The position numbers and the translations under genes are program-made. A DNA stretch of 9,783 nucleotides from Alcanivorax sp. GTDB taxonomy: Bacteria; Pseudomonadota; Gammaproteobacteria; Pseudomonadales; Alcanivoracaceae. The stretch is from positions 1 through 9,783 of the forward strand of contig SLJS01000013.1 of assembly GCA_007135015.1 (NCBI GenBank), given 5' to 3'. The notes below the pieces were generated by a model. It did not search any database, was not told the origin of the DNA, and saw nothing but the letters and a program-made list of their open reading frames with translations. Below are positions 1 to 6,477 of the stretch, piece after piece (the stretch's first letter is position 1; each line of letters begins with the position of its first letter).

Positions 1-1
1 A

Positions 2-70
2 GCCCGGGGACTGATCCACCCGGTACCCGGCTCGAAGCCGGAACGCCTGCTCGCCGGCCCTGCTCCGTAA
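2..70 (+). CDS. C-terminal end of an unidentified upstream gene (partial)
   Basis: An open frame enters from the left edge and gives 22 residues ending in LLAGPAP before a TAA at 68-70. The stop lies 21 bases before the GTG of the BASS transporter, and that gene's ribosome site sits in the gap, which is the spacing expected for a co-transcribed upstream gene. The fragment is too short to assign to a family. A longer frame-1 reading is also open across this region, but it runs through the transporter gene and looks like a GC-driven shadow. Confidence 0.45.
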   Translation, partial: ARGLIHPVPGSKPERLLAGPAP

Positions 71-91
71 TCACCACCGGCGGGGAGGCGA

Positions 92-1003
92 GTGATACAA
101 CGCATCACACAGCTGTTTCCGCTCTGGGCGGTGCTGTTTTCCCTGTTCGCCTTTTTCCTTCCCGCGCCGCTGGCGCAGCTCGGCGACTGGATCGTGCCGC
201 TGCTGATGCTGATCATGTTCGGCATGGGCATGACGCTCACCGGCGAGGATTTTCGCCGGGTAGGCCGCCAGCCGCTGCTGATTGCCGTGGGAACCGGGCT
301 GCAGTTTCTGATCATGCCGCTGGCCGCACTGCTGGTGGCCTGGCTGCTGGCGCCGACGCCGGAAATCCTGATCGGCCTGGTCATCGTGGGTGCCTGCCCC
401 GGCGGCACCGCCTCCAACGTGATCTGTTATCTGGCCCGGGCGGATGTGGCCTTGTCCATTTCCATCACCATGGTTTCCACCCTGGTGGCGGTAGTGGCCA
501 CGCCCTTTCTGGTCTGGTTCTACCTGGGCGAGACCATTCCGGTGCCCGTCGTCGACATGCTGGTCAGCCTGGTGCAGATCGTGCTGGTCCCGGTCACCGC
601 CGGCACCCTGCTCAACTCGTTTTTCCATGCACGGCTGACTCCCGTGCGTCAGGTATTTCCGCTGGTGTCGGTGCTGGCCATTGTGTTCGTCATCGGCATC
701 ATTGTCGCCGCCAACCGGGACAGCATTGTCGCCGGAGGGCTGCTGGTCATGCTCGCGGTGATGCTGCACAACGCCATGGGCCTTGGGCTGGGCTACTCCG
801 CCGCCCGCCTGCTTCGCCTGGACCGGCGCCGGGCGCGCACACTGGCCATCGAGGTGGGCATGCAGAACTCCGGGCTCGGCGTGGCACTGGCCACACAGCA
901 CTTTTCCGCCGCGGCGGCCCTGCCGGGCGCGCTATTCAGCATCTGGCACAACCTTTCCGGATCCTTTCTGGCCTGGTGGTGGGCCACCGGCAAGCAGGAA
1001 TGA
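92..1003 (+). CDS. Bile acid:sodium symporter (BASS) family transporter
   Basis: A 303-residue inner-membrane protein made almost entirely of hydrophobic segments, the usual length for bacterial BASS proteins. Family motifs are visible: GMGMTL at 44-49, CPGGTASNV at 102-110 (the discontinuous-helix crossover motif, with Asn109), and EVGMQNSGLG at 254-263, whose Glu254 and Gln258 correspond to sodium ligands in structurally known members. Known members move bile acids, pyruvate, pantoate or other organic anions with sodium; the substrate here cannot be read from sequence. The start is GTG at 92, preceded by GGGGAGG at 82-88, and it gives the normal short N-terminus before the first helix. It may be co-transcribed with the gene ending at 70. 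Family call is firm; substrate is unknown. Confidence 0.93.
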   Translation: MIQRITQLFPLWAVLFSLFAFFLPAPLAQLGDWIVPLLMLIMFGMGMTLTGEDFRRVGRQPLLIAVGTGLQFLIMPLAALLVAWLLAPTPEILIGLVIVGACPGGTASNVICYLARADVALSISITMVSTLVAVVATPFLVWFYLGETIPVPVVDMLVSLVQIVLVPVTAGTLLNSFFHARLTPVRQVFPLVSVLAIVFVIGIIVAANRDSIVAGGLLVMLAVMLHNAMGLGLGYSAARLLRLDRRRARTLAIEVGMQNSGLGVALATQHFSAAAALPGALFSIWHNLSGSFLAWWWATGKQE

Positions 1004-1086
1004 TTCAGTCGTTGTAACACTGACCCGCGCCCGCTCATCGTTGTTTCAGAAGTCTGTTCAGCTGCCCGATACAGGGAAGGACCGCC

Positions 1087-1863
1087 ATGTTTCACTTTCC
1101 GGGACGGTGTCTGGCACATTACCTTTCGAAACCGCGGGAAGGCTATGCCACGGGGGCGACCGTGGACCTGGAGCGGCTCTCGGCCACACTGCGCCCGGGC
1201 GATGTCCTGCTCGTGGAAGGCACCAGCCGTTTCAGTGAAGCCATCAAGTATCTGACCCAGTCCACCTGGTCCCATGCGGCGCTGTATGTGGGGGATGCCC
1301 TGCTGGATCATCCCGGCGTGGGCAATGGTCCCCACATGCTTGTCGAAGCGGACATCAACGAAGGCGTGCGCGCCATACCACTGGAATTCTACGCCGATTC
1401 CCATACCCGGATATCCCGTCCCGTCGGGCTGGGAGAGGAAGAAATCAACGCGGTAATCGCCTACGCCGCCAATCGGCTCGGCTATCAGTATGATGTGCGC
1501 AACATTGTGGATCTCGCACGCTACCTGATCCAGAAACCGCCCGTTCCCGGCCGCTACCGCCGACAACTGGTGGCACTGGGAAGCGGCGACCCCACCCGGG
1601 GCATCTGTTCCTCACTGATCGCCCAGGCCTTTCAATCCGTGCACTACCCGATCCTTCCCGATACAGAAACCATCTGCGTGGACGAGCAGCAGTGCCGGGA
1701 GGTCCACCGGATTCGCCACCACAGCCTGTTTGTGCCCCGCGACTTCGATATCTCTCCCTACTTCCAGATCATGAAGGCCAGTATCGAGCAGGGTTTTGAC
1801 CACCGCCGCCTGGAATGGAGCGACGAGACTCCGCGACCGGCAAGGGAAAGCGCGGTTTCCTGA
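1087..1863 (+). CDS. YiiX/YebB-like permuted NlpC/P60 (papain-like) cysteine hydrolase
   Basis: A 258-residue protein with the circularly permuted NlpC/P60 layout, where the catalytic His precedes the Cys. GDVLLVEG (38-45) and TWSHAALYVGD (60-70) place His63. LVEAD (85-89) supplies an acidic residue, Glu87. RGICSSLIAQAF (171-182) places the probable nucleophile Cys174. Members of this group (YiiX/YebB, poxvirus G6R-like) are thought to cleave amide or thioester bonds in peptidoglycan or lipids; the substrate is unknown here. There is no convincing signal peptide or lipobox: Cys8 has only a short, polar leader. ATG 1087 follows GGGAAGGA at 1074-1081. The gap to the transporter is 83 bases, and 149 bases separate it from yaiI. 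The C-terminal tail (about 235-258) is polar and probably disordered. Fold and catalytic pair are well supported; role is inferred. Confidence 0.85.
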   Translation: MFHFPGRCLAHYLSKPREGYATGATVDLERLSATLRPGDVLLVEGTSRFSEAIKYLTQSTWSHAALYVGDALLDHPGVGNGPHMLVEADINEGVRAIPLEFYADSHTRISRPVGLGEEEINAVIAYAANRLGYQYDVRNIVDLARYLIQKPPVPGRYRRQLVALGSGDPTRGICSSLIAQAFQSVHYPILPDTETICVDEQQCREVHRIRHHSLFVPRDFDISPYFQIMKASIEQGFDHRRLEWSDETPRPARESAVS

Positions 1864-1961
1864 TGCCGTCAGACCCCGACTGAGCGTGCCGGAAACGCTT
1901 CTCCGGGCAAGCACCATGCATCCAGCAGACCGTCCTGCGGGACCTTCCGTCGGAGGGCAGA

Positions 1962-1967
1962 TATACT
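1962..1967 (+). promoter_or_regulatory. Candidate -10 element for yaiI-tspO
   Basis: TATACT lies 46 bases before the yaiI start and close to the sigma-70 -10 consensus. No good -35 is present at 16-18 bases upstream, so the promoter would be weak or activator-dependent. The downstream bases TGTGC are shared with the candidate -10 before lpxR. Confidence 0.35.
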
Positions 1968-2012
1968 GTGCCCGGCCCGATCATTTCATGCGGGCGGACG
2001 AGGAGAGAAGGA

Positions 2013-2468
2013 ATGAAGATCTGGGTGGATGCCGATGCCTGCCCCGTGGTGATCCGGGAGATTCTCTTCCGGGCGGCGGAACGCACGGGCGTGGAGCTGA
2101 CGCTGGTGGCCAACCAGCCGATCCGCATACCGCGCTCGCCCCGGATCAGCATGATGCAGGTGCCTTCCGGCTTCGATGTGGCCGACAACGAGATCGTCCG
2201 GTTGCTGGAGGCCGGAGACCTGGTTATCACCGGAGACATTCCGCTGGCTGCCGAAGCCATCGAAAAAGGCGGCCACGCCCTGAATCCGCGAGGCGAGTGG
2301 TATACGCCGGAAAGCATTCGCCAGCGGCTCAACATGCGTGATTTCATGGATACCCTGCGGGCCAGCGGCGTGGATACCGGTGGCCCCGCGGCACCGGGGC
2401 AGCGCGAGCGCCAGGACTTCGCCAATCATCTGGACCGCTTTCTCGCGAAGAACGCGCCCCGCGGATAA
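2013..2468 (+). CDS. yaiI: YaiI/YqxD (DUF188, UPF0178) family protein
   Basis: A 151-residue cytoplasmic protein that matches the UPF0178 family throughout. It starts MKIWVDADACP with the family's Asp6/Asp8 pair. It carries ADNEIV at 57-62, TGDIPLAA at 73-80 (Asp75), and ends with the family tail GPAAPGQRERQDFANHLDR (124-142). The clustered acidic residues resemble a PIN-like nuclease active site, but the biochemical role is not established. ATG 2013 was chosen over an in-frame ATG at 1968 because AGGAGAG at 2001-2007 sits just before it and the product then begins exactly at the family N-terminus. tspO follows 11 bases after the stop, so the two are probably one transcript. Confidence 0.93.
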   Translation: MKIWVDADACPVVIREILFRAAERTGVELTLVANQPIRIPRSPRISMMQVPSGFDVADNEIVRLLEAGDLVITGDIPLAAEAIEKGGHALNPRGEWYTPESIRQRLNMRDFMDTLRASGVDTGGPAAPGQRERQDFANHLDRFLAKNAPRG

Positions 2469-2479
2469 GGAGCCCGGAC

Positions 2480-2974
2480 ATGGCCCATTACCGGATTCAC
2501 CCGGATCTCACCGGCCTCGCCGCCTGGCTGCTGCTGTGCTTCGCCGCCGCCGGAATCGGGGGCATGGGCTCGGCCGGCGCGGCGGAGTTCTATGGCCAGC
2601 TGCGCCAACCCGTCTGGGCTCCGCCCGCCTGGCTTTTCGCTCCGGTATGGACGGTGTTGTACGCCATGATGGGAGTGTCCGCCTGGCTCGTCTGGCGTGC
2701 ACAACGCCCCGGACTTTTCAGCACTGCCCTTTTCCTGTTCGTCGTGCAGCTGGCCGTCAATGCGCTCTGGAGCTGGATCTTCTTTGTCTGGAATCAGGGG
2801 GCTTTGTCGCTGGCCTGGATTGCCGGGCTCTGGCTTCTGGTGGTGGGTACCATCGTCGCGTTCCATCGGGTTCATCGGCCCGCAGCATGGATGCTGGCGC
2901 CCTATCTGCTCTGGATCAGTTATGCGCTCCTGCTCACCGCCGCATTATGGCTGATGAACCCGGAGTTTCTGTGA
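2480..2974 (+). CDS. tspO: TspO/MBR family tryptophan-rich sensory protein
   Basis: A 164-residue protein with five predicted membrane helices (about 11-31, 48-72, 80-103, 109-128 and 137-158) and many Trp residues, as in TspO, the bacterial homologue of the mitochondrial translocator protein. Signature stretches are QPVWAPPAWLFAPVWTVLY (43-61), QLAVNALWSWIFF (90-102, with the conserved Asn and Trp) and PYLLWISYA (141-149). Known members bind porphyrins and other tetrapyrroles and in photosynthetic bacteria modulate pigment genes in response to oxygen; in other bacteria they respond to stress. The ribosome site AAGGAG (2467-2472) overlaps the yaiI stop codon, which points to coupled expression. 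The N-terminus is slightly longer than usual. Confidence 0.94.
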   Translation: MAHYRIHPDLTGLAAWLLLCFAAAGIGGMGSAGAAEFYGQLRQPVWAPPAWLFAPVWTVLYAMMGVSAWLVWRAQRPGLFSTALFLFVVQLAVNALWSWIFFVWNQGALSLAWIAGLWLLVVGTIVAFHRVHRPAAWMLAPYLLWISYALLLTAALWLMNPEFL

Positions 2975-3065
2975 TTCCGGGCCGTTGATCGCGAGCAACG
3001 CTTCCGCTGCACCGCGGTGGCATGATTGAATGAAACCGGTTCTGGACAATGGAGGCCCCCTGACC

Positions 3066-3692
3066 ATGATCCCCGCTAAAGATGCCCTGGAGAAACTCCG
3101 GGAAGGAAATCGCCGTTTCGTTTCCGGCAAGCCACAATACGATGCTCACAACAGCCCGCAGCGTCGTGGCGAGCTGGTGGCCGGGCAGAAGCCCTTTGCC
3201 ATCATCCTGGGCTGCTCGGATTCACGGGTACCGGCCGAAGTCATCTTTGATCAGGGTCTCGGGGATCTTTTTGTCGTCCGGGTGGCCGGCAATATCGTGG
3301 GACCAACACTGGAGGGCAGCGTGGAGTTTGCTGCAAGCCAGTTCGGGACCCGTCTGGTGGTGGTGCTCGGCCACTCGTGCTGCGGCGCGGTGGCGGCGAC
3401 ACTCCAGCAGCTTGCCGCTCAGCAGGAGGGAGAGGCCCCCTCGCCCAACATCGGCGCGATCGTCAGTGCGATCCGGCCCGCCGTGGCACCGCTGGTGGAA
3501 GACAACCCGGGTCGGGACAGCAACGAACTGATGGCTCAGGCCGTTCGGGAAAACGTCCGCGCCTCGGCAAGACAGCTTCGCGAAGGCTCACACGTTCTGA
3601 AGGATCTGCTTCACAACGACGGTCTTGTGGTGGTGGGCGCGGAGTACTCGCTGGAAACCGGCGAAGTGGATTTCTTCGACGCGGTGCCGTAA
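3066..3692 (+). CDS. Beta-class carbonic anhydrase
   Basis: A 208-residue zinc enzyme that interconverts CO2 and bicarbonate. The beta-class zinc site is complete: CSDSR at 50-54 gives Cys50, Asp52 and Arg54, and GHSCCGA at 102-108 gives His103 and Cys106. ALEKLREGNRRFVSG (7-21) and VVRVAGNIVGP (70-80) are also typical. No signal peptide is seen from this start, so it is probably cytoplasmic. I chose ATG 3066 over the in-frame ATG at 3030 because GGAGG (3051-3055) precedes it and the product then begins where the family does; the longer form would add 12 unconserved residues. It lies 91 bases after tspO. Likely roles are bicarbonate supply to carboxylases or pH and CO2 balance, but no carboxysome or Calvin-cycle genes are in view. 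Confidence 0.94.
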   Translation: MIPAKDALEKLREGNRRFVSGKPQYDAHNSPQRRGELVAGQKPFAIILGCSDSRVPAEVIFDQGLGDLFVVRVAGNIVGPTLEGSVEFAASQFGTRLVVVLGHSCCGAVAATLQQLAAQQEGEAPSPNIGAIVSAIRPAVAPLVEDNPGRDSNELMAQAVRENVRASARQLREGSHVLKDLLHNDGLVVVGAEYSLETGEVDFFDAVP

Positions 3693-3754
3693 GGGCGACA
3701 CGAATACCGCCGGCATGATGAGAAAAGGTTCCACCCACGGCTCCGGTTTACCGC

Positions 3755-3760
3755 TACACT
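3755..3760 (+). promoter_or_regulatory. Candidate -10 element for lpxR
   Basis: TACACT, 30 bases before the lpxR start, is a plausible sigma-70 -10, and the gap after the carbonic anhydrase gene (97 bases) is a natural promoter site. No clear -35 stands at 16-18 bases upstream. It is followed by GTGC, like the candidate before yaiI. Confidence 0.33.
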
Positions 3761-3789
3761 GTGCGACGAGTCCTGACCGGGGAGAATCC

Positions 3790-4791
3790 ATGACGGCTGA
3801 CCGGAACATCCCTCGCTGGCGTAGCGGCACGCTGGTGACGATGTTTCTGCTGATGCCGGTCACAGACCTGCGGGCGCTACCGCAGTCGGTCGTACTCGAG
3901 TACGAGAACGATGTCATCGTCGGCGAGGACCGCTGGTACACCAACGGTGTGCGCGCCTCCTGGGTGGTGCCCGCCTCGGGTCGCTTCCACGATTTCGTCA
4001 TTGATCTGGGCGATCAGGCCGGATTGCTGAAGCCGGACTCCGAACTGTCCTACGGCTTCTCGGCGGGTCAGAACATGTACACACCCCGGGACATTACGGA
4101 CCCGGACCCGCCCGAAGGCAACCGCCCCTATGCGGGCTGGCTGTATTTTTCCACCGGCGTGGGCGAAACACACCGCGGCGGCCTGCGTCGGCTGCTGCTC
4201 ACCCTGGGCGCCGTGGGGCCTGCCTCGCTGGGCGAACGCACCCAGAAGGAAGTGCACCGCGCACTGGATACGGATATGCCGAGAGGCTGGGATACCCAGC
4301 TGGGTAACGAGGTCACGGCCATGCTCAGCTTTGAAAGACTCTGGCGAGTCTGGCAGGCCGACGGAAACGATGGCTGGGGCACGGACCTTTCGACCCACGC
4401 CGGGGCGACCCTGGGCACGCCCTACACCCTGGCGGGCACGGGCCTGACGGTGCGCGCCGGCCATCATATGCCGAAGGACTTTTCGCCGCCGCGAATCCAG
4501 CCGGCCTTTCCCGGCTCGCTCCAGTTTCGACCCGCCGAACGCTGGGGCTGGTACTTCTTTTTCGGCGTGGACGGCCAGGGCCGGGCCCATGACACCTTTC
4601 TTGACGGCAATACCTTCCGCGACAGCCGCAGCGTCGCGCGCAACCCCTGGGTCGGAGAACTCATGGCCGGACTGGCCCTCGCCTGGCGCGACCTGCGCAT
4701 CAGTCACACCTTCACCCACCGCACACGGGAATTCCAAGGGCAGGACGAAGCCCAGCGCTTCGGTGCCTTCAGTCTTACCCTGCAGTGGTAG
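3790..4791 (+). CDS. lpxR: Lipid A 3'-O-deacylase, LpxR family outer-membrane protein
   Basis: A 333-residue protein with an N-terminal signal peptide (hydrophobic about 13-28, probable cleavage near LRA/LPQ at 29-30) followed by a beta-barrel-like sequence. LpxR removes the 3'-acyloxyacyl chain of lipid A at the outer membrane. The mature N-terminus has LEYENDV (36-42); Asn40-Asp41 matches the catalytic/calcium-binding Asn-Asp of Salmonella LpxR. RPYAGW (112-117) and LGAVGPASLGE (139-149) are family motifs, and EVHRAL (154-159) places His156 as the probable catalytic His. The C-terminus, FGAFSLTLQW, ends in an aromatic residue as outer-membrane barrels do. ATG 3790 follows GGGGAG at 3779-3784; the frame is open upstream, but that part lacks signal-peptide character and overlaps the carbonic anhydrase gene. 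The catalytic alignment is from memory of the family. Confidence 0.9.
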   Translation: MTADRNIPRWRSGTLVTMFLLMPVTDLRALPQSVVLEYENDVIVGEDRWYTNGVRASWVVPASGRFHDFVIDLGDQAGLLKPDSELSYGFSAGQNMYTPRDITDPDPPEGNRPYAGWLYFSTGVGETHRGGLRRLLLTLGAVGPASLGERTQKEVHRALDTDMPRGWDTQLGNEVTAMLSFERLWRVWQADGNDGWGTDLSTHAGATLGTPYTLAGTGLTVRAGHHMPKDFSPPRIQPAFPGSLQFRPAERWGWYFFFGVDGQGRAHDTFLDGNTFRDSRSVARNPWVGELMAGLALAWRDLRISHTFTHRTREFQGQDEAQRFGAFSLTLQW

Positions 4792-4825
4792 ACTCCCCCG
4801 TTACAGAAGATTCCCGGAGAAAGTC

Positions 4826-5176
4826 ATGCACGGATATCTGTCGAGTTTTGCTCTCCTTGCCGCCGCTGCATTGCTCGCGACAGGTTGCAACCCGCTTGAG
4901 GAGCCTCGCGAGGCCCCTCTGGCACAGCTTGTCGCGCTGCAGGACGACCATGACGGACGCACCGTCATTACCGAGGGGGAGGTAAAGACCTTCGAGGAAC
5001 CGCGCCATTACTGGATCGAGGACGACCGGCTCAATCGCGTGGGGCTGGTGCCCGACGAAGCGGCCCGGGAGCACCTGGGCCAGCGGGTGCGGATTACCGG
5101 CCGGTTTCATTATTCCGCGGAGACCGGTCGGCGGATCGAGGTGGAGGAGATCTCTGCCCTGCCTTCCGACGAATGA
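4826..5176 (+). CDS. Small lipoprotein with OB-fold-like domain
   Basis: A 116-residue lipoprotein. The signal peptide (1-20) ends in a clear lipobox, LLATGC, so lipidation would be at Cys21; Asn at +2 gives no inner-membrane retention signal, so outer-membrane sorting is expected. Residues about 46-112 alternate in beta-strand fashion: TVITEGEVKTF, HYWIEDD, RVGLVP, QRVRITGRFHYS, and RIEVEEIS. The QRVRITGRF step followed by a final strand is like the OB-fold domains of small periplasmic proteins. I do not recognise a named family. ATG 4826 follows CGGAGAAAG (4815-4823). It begins 34 bases after lpxR with no evident promoter, so the two are probably co-transcribed, suggesting an envelope role. 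The mature protein is strongly acidic. Confidence 0.8.
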   Translation: MHGYLSSFALLAAAALLATGCNPLEEPREAPLAQLVALQDDHDGRTVITEGEVKTFEEPRHYWIEDDRLNRVGLVPDEAAREHLGQRVRITGRFHYSAETGRRIEVEEISALPSDE

Positions 5177-5197
5177 ACCCGGCCGACAACCGGATCC

Positions 5198-5228
5198 TTG
5201 CTCACCGCAACCGCTGGCCAGCTACAAT
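5198..5228 (+). promoter_or_regulatory. Candidate promoter of the DUF6436 gene
   Basis: TACAAT (5223-5228) is a good -10 located 32 bases before the ATG. The best -35-like hexamer, TTGCTC (5198-5203), is 19 bases upstream, longer than the ideal 17. The site falls in the 84-base gap after the lipoprotein gene. Confidence 0.4.
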
Positions 5229-5260
5229 GACCTTTAACCCGTTATCCGCGGAACCCCGCC

Positions 5261-5866
5261 ATGCAGGACGATGACAACCGCCAACCGGCCCGATGGATAC
5301 TGCCCGTGGCGGTGCTTGCCGTCTGTGCCGCATCGGTGACCTTTACCTTCTGGCTTTTCACCACGTCCGGAAAGGCCTTTTTCGGGGAAGAGCCGGTTCG
5401 CCTTGTAACCTTCGAGGTGCCGGAAGAGCTGCCCCGGCAGCGGGAGGCGGACGGCAGCCTGCGCATGGTGCACTTCTGGGATCCGGACTGCCCCTGCGAG
5501 CCGGCCAACCGCATTCATCTGGAAACGCTGGTACGCAACTGGAGCTCTCGTGAGCTGACGCTGGAGGTGGTGCCCATTGCCGGCGCAAGGCGCCCGGAGG
5601 AATTTCGCGCGGGGGTGCTCAACCGTGCCCAGTGGTCCGAAGAAGGGCCGTTCAACCGCGTGGAGGTGCCCGCCAGCCCCTCGGTGGCCGTCTATGACCG
5701 CGAGGGCACGCTGCGCTATTTCGGCCCCTACAGTACCGGCGGATTCTGCTCTCCGGACGGCAGCGGGCTGGTCGAGCCGGTGCTCCGGGCCCTGGACGCG
5801 GGCGAGCCCGTCCATCGCGAGGCGCTTTCGGTGCTGGGCTGCTACTGCAAAACGGATCCCCGGTAA
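5261..5866 (+). CDS. Membrane-anchored thioredoxin-like DUF6436 protein
   Basis: A 201-residue protein with an N-terminal membrane anchor (about 12-34) and a periplasm-facing domain. VHFWDPDCPCEPAN (70-83) lies where thioredoxins have WCxxC, but here the cysteines are Cys77 and Cys79 (CPC). PASPSVAVYDREG (137-149) looks like the thioredoxin cis-Pro loop and next strand, and YFGPYSTGGFC (153-163) is typical of DUF6436. Further cysteines are Cys163, Cys194 and Cys196 (GCYC near the C-terminus). A redox or metal-handling role in the periplasm is reasonable but unproven. The ribosome site is weak (CGGAA at 5248-5252); no better start is in frame nearby, and this one gives a normal anchor. The downstream SirB-family gene is convergent, 58 bases away. 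Confidence 0.82.
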   Translation: MQDDDNRQPARWILPVAVLAVCAASVTFTFWLFTTSGKAFFGEEPVRLVTFEVPEELPRQREADGSLRMVHFWDPDCPCEPANRIHLETLVRNWSSRELTLEVVPIAGARRPEEFRAGVLNRAQWSEEGPFNRVEVPASPSVAVYDREGTLRYFGPYSTGGFCSPDGSGLVEPVLRALDAGEPVHREALSVLGCYCKTDPR

Positions 5867-5886
5867 CCCCTCTTGCCCCCTTTTTC

Positions 5887-5928
5887 CTTGCCCCTTGCCC
5901 CTTGCCCCTTGTTTCTTGTTTCTTTCAA
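5887..5928. repeat. Heptanucleotide tandem array (CTTGCCC/CTTGTTT)
   Basis: Six successive 7-base units: three CTTGCCC (5887-5907), two CTTGTTT (5908-5921) and a decayed CTTTCAA (5922-5928). A further CTTGCCC occurs out of register at 5872-5878. The array fills most of the 58-base gap between two convergent genes, and its last unit includes the stop codon of the minus-strand gene (5925-5927). One strand is almost pure pyrimidine. Confidence 0.9.
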
Positions 5929-6296
5929 AAGGGCCGGGTAAACGCCAGGAAGAAAATCCCCGCCAGCTGTGCCAGTGCCGCCGCGGCCGCAATGGCACGC
6001 GACCGGGCAGTGCCCTGAACATCCAGCGCCAGCTTCCCGGCCATGATATAGCCCAGCAGCAGCAGTATCTTCAGGGTCAGCCAGTGATGCACCAGCGGCA
6101 TCCATCCGGTAACGATCACCAGACCGATGCCCGCCAGCAACAGGACGGTGTCATTGAGGTGGGGAACCCAGCGCAACGGCGTATTGCGCCATCGCGTATT
6201 GCCCCATGCATCCAGAGCCAGGCGTGTCACGAACAGCACGGAGGTGATTGCCGCCGTGGCGATGTGGACATTGCGTAACAGCGGATACCATTCCAT
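5925..6296 (-). CDS. SirB-family (SirB2/YchQ-like) integral membrane protein
   Basis: A 123-residue inner-membrane protein with four predicted helices (about 8-27, 48-64, 71-91 and 100-120). It matches the SirB family by VHIATAAIT near the N-terminus (His11), the FVTR step (Arg25), VPHLNDTVLLLAGIGL (44-59, with Pro-His and Asp49), WLTLKILLLLGYI (72-84, Trp72, Lys76, Tyr83) and an Arg just before the last helix. The molecular function of the family is not established, despite its name from a Salmonella invasion-gene regulator locus. The start at 6294-6296 is preceded only by a G-rich stretch (6307-6313 on the complement), a modest ribosome site. It is divergent from nsrR across 181 bases and convergent with the DUF6436 gene. 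Confidence 0.87.
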   Translation of the reverse strand: MEWYPLLRNVHIATAAITSVLFVTRLALDAWGNTRWRNTPLRWVPHLNDTVLLLAGIGLVIVTGWMPLVHHWLTLKILLLLGYIMAGKLALDVQGTARSRAIAAAAALAQLAGIFFLAFTRPF

Positions 6297-6381
6297 TTCG
6301 TATAGCCCCCCGTTGCAGGGAGACGAACCTTAGCAGAGGCGCCACATCGGCGGAAGTTGGCACCCGACGTTTCCCTTCACC

Positions 6382-6416
6382 GGCATGCCCGGGATGTGTC
6401 GCACCAGCGGGCATGC
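6382..6416. repeat. Paired GGCATGC elements between the SirB-family gene and nsrR
   Basis: GGCATGCC (6382-6389), a perfect palindrome, and GGCATGC (6410-6416) recur 28 bases apart in the divergent intergenic region, 60-95 bases before nsrR. They could be operator half-sites. They do not resemble the AT-rich NsrR operator consensus, so no regulator is proposed. Confidence 0.35.
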
Positions 6417-6477
6417 TATCTTCCCCGTCCCCTTACTGCCATTTCCAGTGAAACCATCGCGACGGGAGAAACGGCCG

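Noticed and set aside
71..901. 276-residue minus-strand open frame opposite the BASS transporter
   Set aside because: Its protein is rich in His, Gln, Gly and Asp with no domain pattern, which is what the antisense of a high-GC membrane-protein gene gives. The plus-strand gene has clear motifs.
793..1566. 257-residue minus-strand open frame across the transporter end and the hydrolase gene
   Set aside because: It spans an intergenic gap and two real plus-strand genes; low-complexity composition indicates a shadow.
1887..1909. Stem-loop TGCCGGA/TCCGGGCA after the hydrolase gene, considered as a terminator
   Set aside because: It has a bulged base, an 8-base loop and no T-run; in DNA of this GC content such hairpins arise by chance.
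3010..3019. Perfect palindrome CACCGCGGTG upstream of the carbonic anhydrase gene, considered as an operator
   Set aside because: It is short, has no spacer or second site, and matches no regulator I can name.
3877..4737. 286-residue minus-strand open frame opposite lpxR
   Set aside because: It lies wholly inside a recognisable LpxR gene and shows no family features or ribosome site.
5872..5928. CTTGCCC array considered as a CRISPR
   Set aside because: Units are 7 bases with no spacers, so it is a simple tandem repeat.
5234..6022. 262-residue minus-strand open frame
   Set aside because: It overlaps the DUF6436 gene and runs through the heptad array and into the SirB-family gene in a different frame.
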